A DNA stretch of 12,948 bases, taken from Temnopleurus reevesii (lineage: Eukaryota; Echinodermata; Echinoidea; Temnopleuroida; Temnopleuridae). Of this stretch, positions 8,789 to 12,948 are shown in pieces. Where the stretch lies: the NCBI GenBank assembly GCA_036244855.1, contig BQKZ01004043.1, positions 39,179 through 52,126 of the forward strand, written 5' to 3'. A model generated the notes under the pieces. It was not told the DNA's origin. It worked only from the letters and a program-made list of their open reading frames with translations, and did not search any database. Numbering within the stretch: the stretch's first letter is position 1; every line of letters begins with the position of its first letter. The translations under genes and the position numbers were made by a program.

Positions 8789-8963
8789 CAGTCAGACCTC
8801 GTTATAAAGAGCACGGATATAACGAGCCCTCATTATAACAAGGTAATTTCCCTGGTCCCATCGCTTTGTATTTTATTGTATTTCGGCCCAGATATAACAA
8901 GGTTTCAATATTAAGAGGTAATTTCTCTGGTCCCAACGATCTCGTTATAACGAGGTTTGACTG
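8789..8963. mobile_element. pogo/Tigger-like MITE, 175 bp, TA target duplication
   Basis: The element starts CAGTCAGACCTCGTTATAA. Its end, reversed, reads CAGTCAAACCTCGTTATAA, with 21 of 23 terminal bases matching as inverted repeats. TA flanks both ends (8787-8788 and 8964-8965). The TA target and ends of the form CAGTC-R-ACCTCGTTATAAC are typical of pogo/Tigger-type Tc1/mariner elements. It is far too short to encode transposase and depends on one made elsewhere. The interior carries a 23-bp segment twice in the same direction (8841-8863 and 8916-8938, two mismatches) and several TATAAC-type motifs. These could be subterminal transposase-binding repeats. Confidence 0.88.
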
Positions 8964-8965
8964 TA

Positions 8966-9590
8966 TATGTTTCATCACTATCTATTCTACACTTCTACAC
9001 AAAATTTTGTTATCGTTTTTGCATTAACCAAATTTCTTTGACAATCCTCACAGATGCATATACCACTGAAGCAAGTCAATATCACACTGTGCACAAATAC
9101 CAACCCATATTTGTATCTCACTGAATCTGTTGGGTTATCACCAAAATGTAACATATTGATAAGAAAAGTCTTCTTTTGATTGCAATACAGGTCATACTCA
9201 CCTTCTGATTCACACACCACTAATCCATCAAATCATCATTTTGTCTTCTTCCCTTACAATGTCCTATAGGCAATACTAATTGGAGTGAACTATTCTCATG
9301 AACGTAAATCACAATGAACCCAAAGACGATAAATGAATATCATCAAATTAAACTATAAAATTAAATTTGTCGACACAAACGAAAAGGAAAATTGATGCAG
9401 TAATGTTCAAAGCACGAGGTATATTAGTGAGATGGCTCCGTTAAGAGTGAAAATCAACAGCAAATAATTAATCTAATAATAAGTCTGAGCTCCATGTAGT
9501 CCCATGTATATGTTCCTATGTAGGAAATGAATTAATCCTTGTGGCCAAGGGAATGGACATTATAGATCCTAAGTGAGGATTAGATGAGAT
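8966..9590. other. AT-rich non-coding stretch, no recognisable gene
   Basis: No RNA gene or repeat terminus is supported. A 77-codon minus-strand open stretch at 8987-9220 contains a short Cys cluster (SGICICEDCQ) but no complete zinc-binding spacing, and it matches no family I know. Confidence 0.4.
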
Positions 9591-9593
9591 TTA

Positions 9594-9769
9594 GGGGGTG
9601 TTGCTCAAAAGTTGCAATTGATCGCAAGTTGCAGTTGATCGGAATACGCCAATCAAACTCATTGTTTCATGCACGTCTTGTTAAATGCGCACACCGCCCA
9701 CGAATAAAAATGCTCGTTACAATTTCCAAAGTTGCAGTTGATTTGCAGTTGATTCTGAGCAACACCGCC
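9594..9769. mobile_element. PIF/Harbinger-like MITE, 176 bp, TTA target duplication
   Basis: The left end GGGGGTGTTGCTCA and the reversed right end GGCGGTGTTGCTCA match at 13 of 14 bases. TTA flanks both ends (9591-9593 and 9770-9772). A 3-bp TTA/TWA target and G-rich ends with TGTTGCTCA are characteristic of PIF/Harbinger elements. No transposase is encoded. Four copies of a 13-mer like GTTGCAGTTGATC lie just inside the ends (9611, 9628, 9731, 9742), all in the plus direction. They may be binding sites for the mobilising proteins (inference). Confidence 0.85.
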
Positions 9770-9772
9770 TTA

Positions 9773-10170
9773 GAGTACAAGTTCACCAGGTGTATTATAT
9801 CATTGAGAGTAGCTGGCTGATGTAGTATCTACAGGCCTCAACACATTGCTCTAGATACACAAATGACATCAGCCACATAAATCTGTTACGTTTCCACAAG
9901 CTCTAACATTTTCTTGGTAAAAATAAACAAAACAGATGTTAATGAAATGTTTTACAAAATCAGAACTTTCATAATGTGAAATGCAAAAGTGGAAGATGAC
10001 TATTTTTAGTTTATTTTCCAACACAAAAGGTCTACTGGTATGGTGAGGCAGAATTCTGTACATTTAACCTACATGTATAAAAAGCCCTAATGTTGAATTC
10101 ATAAAGGTGTTTTCCATGCAGTGTTTAAGGTGATATCAGAGGGAGATTATAGCTTTTCAATGAAACCCAA
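9773..10170. other. Non-coding stretch before the LTR element, no recognisable gene
   Basis: I see no coding or structural feature that I can support. A 64-codon minus-strand open stretch at 9869-10063 has no known motif. Confidence 0.4.
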
Positions 10171-10370
10171 TGTAGTGTCGCAATAAAGACACCATACGAT
10201 AACGAGTCTGTTATGTTCAGTTACTTCAGTGGAAGTAGAAGTCGCTTATGTCAGTTCACAATTTGTCGCTGAAGCACAGATGATCCGAGTAAATAAAAGG
10301 ATGTTAAAATCTCAAGTTTAGCTGTAAAGACTGAGTTATTTATGCCTTTCGGCCATATCCAGATATTACA
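10171..10370 (+). repeat. 5' LTR (3' edge firm, 5' edge uncertain)
   Basis: The 3' edge is set by TTACA just before the primer-binding site. Two 5' edges fit a TGT...ACA repeat: TGTAGT at 10171 (200 bp) and TGTTATG at 10209 (162 bp). Both give imperfect terminal inversions. Possible poly(A) signals are AATAAA at 10182-10187 and AAATAAAAGG near 10291-10300; the second is better placed for the R region. The 3' LTR is outside the window, so neither length nor target duplication can be confirmed. Confidence 0.55.
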
Positions 10371-10371
10371 C

Positions 10372-10380
10372 TGGCGACGA
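10372..10380 (+). other. Primer-binding site, tRNA-Ser(GCU)-like
   Basis: TGGCGACGA lies one base after the LTR and complements the 3' end TCGTCGCCA expected of eukaryotic tRNA-Ser(GCU), whose acceptor stem begins GACGAGG. The match weakens after nine bases. Priming of minus-strand DNA synthesis by a host tRNA at this spot is standard for LTR elements. Confidence 0.6.
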
Positions 10381-10431
10381 CGGAAAATTTGGAGTGATTT
10401 TTTGTGAACTCAGATTGCTATTTGGATCGCC

Positions 10432-11100
10432 ATGGCACAAGGAATGCCGAACTTGCCCAGTTTTGATCCGACATCGGACCCCACATCGCTGCTCGTACGA
10501 TGGGAACGGTGGCTGCGCCGCTTCGAAGGGGCGATGGTTGGCTTTGGTATCACGGACTTTGGAAGGAAAAAAGCCCTTTTGCTGCACTATGGAGGAGAGA
10601 CATTGCAAGATATTTTCGATACCCTCGATTTGACACAGCAGTCAGCAGCAGTGCAAGCAATCACAGAACGAAATGAACGTGAGTACCTAGCTGCTAAGGA
10701 AGCTCTTACAAGATATTTTACTCCGAAGAAGAATGTTCTGTATGAGACTATTGTGTTTAGACGAACGACACAGAAGGCAGATGAGACAATAGACCAGTAC
10801 TGTACGCGCTTGCGACAGCTTGCTTGCAAGTGTGAGTTTAACGATGTTGACCGAGAACTGAAAACTCAGCTAATTGAAGGATGTAGCAGCATTCAACTGA
10901 GGCGCAAAGCGTTGGAGAAAGACATGCCGTTAGCTGAGCTGCTGGAGCTGGCCAGGTCGCTGTCACTTGGTGCATCACGGGCTGCTGAAGTCATGCATGA
11001 ACAGCCCGGCTATGTCAACAAGATCTTCAAGCACAAACGCAAGCCGAACCGCAAGCAAGCACCGAAGTCATCGCAATTTAAGCAGTCATCCGCGAAATAG
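10432..11100 (+). CDS. Gag capsid-region protein of the Ty3/gypsy element (ends at an in-frame UAG)
   Basis: A 222-codon open frame forms the shell-protein part of Gag, which packages element RNA into cytoplasmic particles. The ATG sits in GCCATGG, a strong initiation context, 61 nt after the LTR. Residues about 20-185 fit the retrotransposon Gag fold. Early Trp residues (24, 27) precede YFTPKKN (95-101) and an alpha-helical block with ETIDQYCTRLRQLACKCEF (118-136), the usual Gag signature of a helix with RLR-LA-C-F. A very basic tail at about 199-218 (HKRKPNRKQ) leads to the zinc knuckles. UAG at 11098-11100 stops the frame just before those knuckles, which continue in the same frame. As read, this copy would yield Gag without nucleocapsid. 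The stop is probably decay, since several more lesions lie downstream. Confidence 0.9.
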   Translation: MAQGMPNLPSFDPTSDPTSLLVRWERWLRRFEGAMVGFGITDFGRKKALLLHYGGETLQDIFDTLDLTQQSAAVQAITERNEREYLAAKEALTRYFTPKKNVLYETIVFRRTTQKADETIDQYCTRLRQLACKCEFNDVDRELKTQLIEGCSSIQLRRKALEKDMPLAELLELARSLSLGASRAAEVMHEQPGYVNKIFKHKRKPNRKQAPKSSQFKQSSAK

Positions 11101-11478
11101 AACAAGTGTTTCTACTGTGGAGGGGATTACCCTCACCAGAACGAATGCCCGGCACGAGGTCAGAAATGCCGGAATTGCGGGAAAGCTGATCATTTCGCGA
11201 AAGTGTGCCGCTCGAAGAAAAAGTCACTGGTAAAAGGCAAAATTCGTGAATTGAACACAAATCATGATGCTGATAAGCCTGATGAACAATTCAGTGACCC
11301 TGAATATGCGTTTGGTGTTGATCAGGCGAAGTCGAAGCGCCCCCGAATCTCTGTCATGCTTGGCGGTAATGACATCAACATGCTTGTTGATACTGGATCC
11401 ACAGTAAACGTTGTCAATGATGCTTGCTACGAACAGCTGGCTGGGCCTCCAGAACTGAATCAGAGCAGTGACACTTGA
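11101..11478 (+). pseudogene. Gag-Pol fragment: two zinc knuckles and aspartic protease
   Basis: It lies in the same frame as gag, between the UAG at 11098 and a UGA at 11476-11478. Knuckle 1 (11107-11148) has spacing CX2CX5HX3C, unlike the canonical CX2CX4HX4C of knuckle 2 (11167-11208). Knuckles bind the element's RNA. A Lys-rich linker and an acidic segment follow. The aspartic protease comes next, with its catalytic triad Asp-Thr-Gly at 11389-11397 in [11 protein letters not shown]. The protease normally works as a dimer to cut the polyprotein. The UGA falls inside the protease and would remove its C-terminal half. A UGA here is what a C-to-T change in a CGA (CpG) arginine codon would give, but that origin is inference. 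Confidence 0.88.
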
Positions 11479-12132
11479 TTGTACGCATACGGAAGCAAAG
11501 CACCACTGAAAATTCGCGGAACATTTCAAGCGGAACTCTCGTTTCGAGGTTGCACCACAAGCACGACCTTCTATGTAGTTCAAGGTGACTCCTCGGACAA
11601 CCTGTTGAGCTATGACACAGCAGAGTCACTAGGTATTGTCAAGCTTACATATGCAGTGAACACTGACAATGATTTGCTGTCACGCTATGCTTCACTCTTC
11701 AGCGGACTAGGAAGACTCAAAGGTGTGAAGTGCAAGCTGCACATTGACGAGACAGTAAAGCCGGTAACTCAGCCTCATCGGAGAATACCATTCCATGTCC
11801 GGAACCAGACTGAAATGGAGCTTCAAAGGCTGTTGGACTTGGACATCATTGAGCGAGATGGTGATGAGCCCACACCCTGGGTGTCGCCAATTCAAGTCGT
11901 TCCAAAGCCCAAGAGTAACGGTCCAGACCAGATCCGCATATGTGTAGATATGAGGGCGCCGAACAAAGCAATCAAAAGAGAGCGCCATCTGACCCCCACC
12001 ATCGATGAAATTTTGGCAAAAGTAAATGGCGCAAAACACTTTGCCAAGTTGGACTTGAATGCCGGATACCACCAGATAGAGCTGAGTGAGGAGTCGCGAT
12101 ATATCACGGTGTTTTCCACACACATCGGACTT
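11479..12132 (+). pseudogene. Pol fragment: end of protease and N-terminal reverse transcriptase
   Basis: It continues in the same frame directly after the UGA at 11476, with no ATG of its own. The first part (about 11479-11640) completes the protease and linker. RT fingers follow: PHRRIPFHVRNQ near 11779, an IIERDGDEPTPWVSPIQVV block, RICVDMRAPNKAI (from 11935) with its substrate-contact Arg/Asp positions, and KLDLNAGYHQIEL with the first catalytic Asp at 12052-12054. The frame ends in wrong residues and a UAA (12166-12168), because a frame change lies at about 12133-12140, after FSTHIGL. There the copy has 8 nt, including a run of five T, where related elements have about 3. All residues needed up to that point look intact. 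Confidence 0.9.
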
Positions 12133-12140
12133 AATTTTTC

Positions 12141-12274
12141 CGGTACAAAAGACTTAACTTTGGGGTAAACGCAGCAGCCGAGATGTTTCAACAGCTGATA
12201 CAAAGCACGCTCAGCGGTCTTGATGGAGTCCTCAACATGAGCGATGATATCTTGGTTTTTACGGCAGCACACGA
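12141..12274 (+). pseudogene. Pol fragment: reverse transcriptase palm with SDD catalytic centre
   Basis: Homology resumes in frame 3 at RYKRLNFGVNAAAEMFQQ, the RT block after the first catalytic Asp. It reaches the second catalytic motif NMSDDILVF, with the two Asp codons at 12243-12248. The motif has Ser-Asp-Asp where most RTs have Tyr-X-Asp-Asp; SDD occurs in this branch of Ty3/gypsy, so it is probably ancestral rather than damage. A frame change at about 12273, best explained by loss of one base, moves the homology to frame 2. Without it, frame 3 runs into a stop after about 12 unrelated residues (UGA at 12303-12305). Confidence 0.87.
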
Positions 12275-12948
12275 GAAGAGCTCGACCGCAGACTCGGGCA
12301 GTGCCTGAAGCGACTGAAGGACAACAATCTCACGCTCAACAAGGACAAGTGAGAGTTCCACAAGGAGAAAATCGCGTTCTTCGGCCATGTCTTCAGTGCA
12401 GAAGGGGTATCACCTGACCCCAAGAAGGTGAAAGCGATCCTCGAGGCACCCGATCCTGCTAGTGTTCAGGAGATACAGAGCCTACTGGGCCTCATCAATT
12501 ACTGCGGAAGATTCATTCCTGATCTGTCAACGATCTCCGCTCCGCTTCGCAACTTGACCAGGGAGGCGGTAGAGTGGCAGTGGACTGAAGAGCATCAGCG
12601 AGCAATGCATGATATCAAACAACGCGTCGCCGCAGGTTGCACCAACGCGTTCTACGATCCGGAGAAGGATACGCGGTTGCTCGTCGACGCGAGTCCTGTC
12701 GGGATTGGCGCAATCCTGGCACAGAAAAGCAAGAATGGAAAGCTCTCCGTAGTCGCACTCGCTAGCAGATCGCTCACACCGGTAGAACAGCGATACTCAC
12801 AGATCGAAAGAGAAGCACTCGCGATAATTTGGGGTGTACAACATTTCCACCTATATCTATATGGCAACACATTTGAAGTGGTTACTGATCACAAGCCGCT
12901 GGTAACCATTTTCAATAATCCTTGTAGCAAGCCGCCAACGCGCATAGA
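12275..12948 (+). pseudogene. Pol fragment: RT thumb/connection and RNase H (runs off the window)
   Basis: Frame 2 carries the rest of RT: RLKDNNLTLNKDK, then a UGA at 12350-12352 where related elements have Cys, then IAFFGHVFSAEGVSPDPKK and LLGLINYCGRFIPDLS. From about 12650 comes RNase H of the RT-linked type, which removes the RNA strand during cDNA synthesis. Its acidic residues are visible: Asp in LLVDASP (12686-12688), Glu in IEREALA (12806-12814) and Asp in VTDHKPL (12887-12889). After the UGA the frame stays open to the last base, so this part is less damaged. Integrase should follow outside the window. Confidence 0.9.

Larger units (their letters stand above)
10171..12948 (+). mobile_element. 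Ty3/gypsy LTR retrotransposon, 5' part, degenerate, continues past the window end
   Basis: In order: a short LTR ending TTACA at 10370; a primer-binding site at 10372; a 61-nt leader; gag; two zinc knuckles; protease; reverse transcriptase; RNase H. The protease-RT-RNase H order and motif spellings place it in Ty3/gypsy (Metaviridae-type). The knuckle spacing and SDD-type RT centre resemble the mag/K02A2.6-like elements common in marine invertebrates. Gag through the first RT block shares one frame, so the ancestor probably made a single Gag-Pol chain. Three in-frame stops and two frame changes show that this copy cannot make a full polyprotein. Integrase and the 3' LTR would lie beyond 12948. 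No envelope gene is seen. Antisense open stretches across this region are shadows. Confidence 0.93.

Noticed and set aside
10366..10633. Alternative open stretches on both strands over the start of gag
   Set aside because: The plus-strand frame from 10432 has a strong start context and Gag motifs; the others have none.
11224..12272. Several antisense open stretches over the pol region
   Set aside because: They are shadows of the plus-strand protease/RT frames, which carry clear motifs.
10432..12948. Endogenous virus with an envelope gene
   Set aside because: No envelope reading frame is visible, the window ends in RNase H, and everything seen fits a Ty3/gypsy retrotransposon.

Overview
This is an AT-rich eukaryotic window with no intact host gene that I can recognise. 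Its make-up suggests a marine invertebrate, most plausibly an echinoderm such as a sea urchin or a related deuterostome: dense short DNA transposons, a tRNA-derived SINE with an (ATT)n tail, and a Ty3/gypsy retroelement of the type common in such genomes. The organism call is inference from repeat style, not from a diagnostic gene. No ribosomal, CRISPR or prokaryotic operon structure is present. The left 10 kb looks like intergenic or intronic DNA.

Layout. 1-1230: unremarkable AT-rich DNA with one unrecognised 101-codon minus-strand open stretch. 1231-1478: tRNA-derived SINE on the minus strand. 2260-2500: CpG-dense island with a (CA)8 tract and promoter-like motifs, followed by a 64/65-bp tandem duplication (2534-2662). 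3965-5145: 1.18-kb element bounded by long (about 200 bp) inverted arms. 5232-5362 and 6768-7008: two direct duplications, each split by a single N, which look like unmerged contig ends. 6008-6680: TTAA-flanked non-autonomous DNA transposon holding a broken minus-strand coding fragment. 7877-8292: four near-identical copies of a 104-bp minisatellite. 8789-8963: pogo/Tigger-like MITE with TA target duplication. 9594-9769: PIF/Harbinger-like MITE with TTA target duplication.

10171-12948: the 5' part of a Ty3/gypsy LTR retrotransposon that runs off the window. It has a short LTR, a primer-binding site matching the 3' end of tRNA-Ser(GCU), gag, two zinc knuckles, an aspartic protease, reverse transcriptase and RNase H. 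Gag up to the zinc knuckles is open, but the copy is dead as read: in-frame stops at 11098, 11476 and 12350 and frame changes at about 12133-12140 and 12273. Integrase and the 3' LTR would lie beyond the window.

The genes do not form a pathway. The common theme is mobile DNA: at least six unrelated repeat families, most reduced to non-autonomous or broken copies. I found no convincing new enzymatic system. The items most worth a second look are the long inverted-arm element, the TTAA element with its coding remnant, the same-direction subterminal repeats in the two MITEs, and the assembly-gap duplications.
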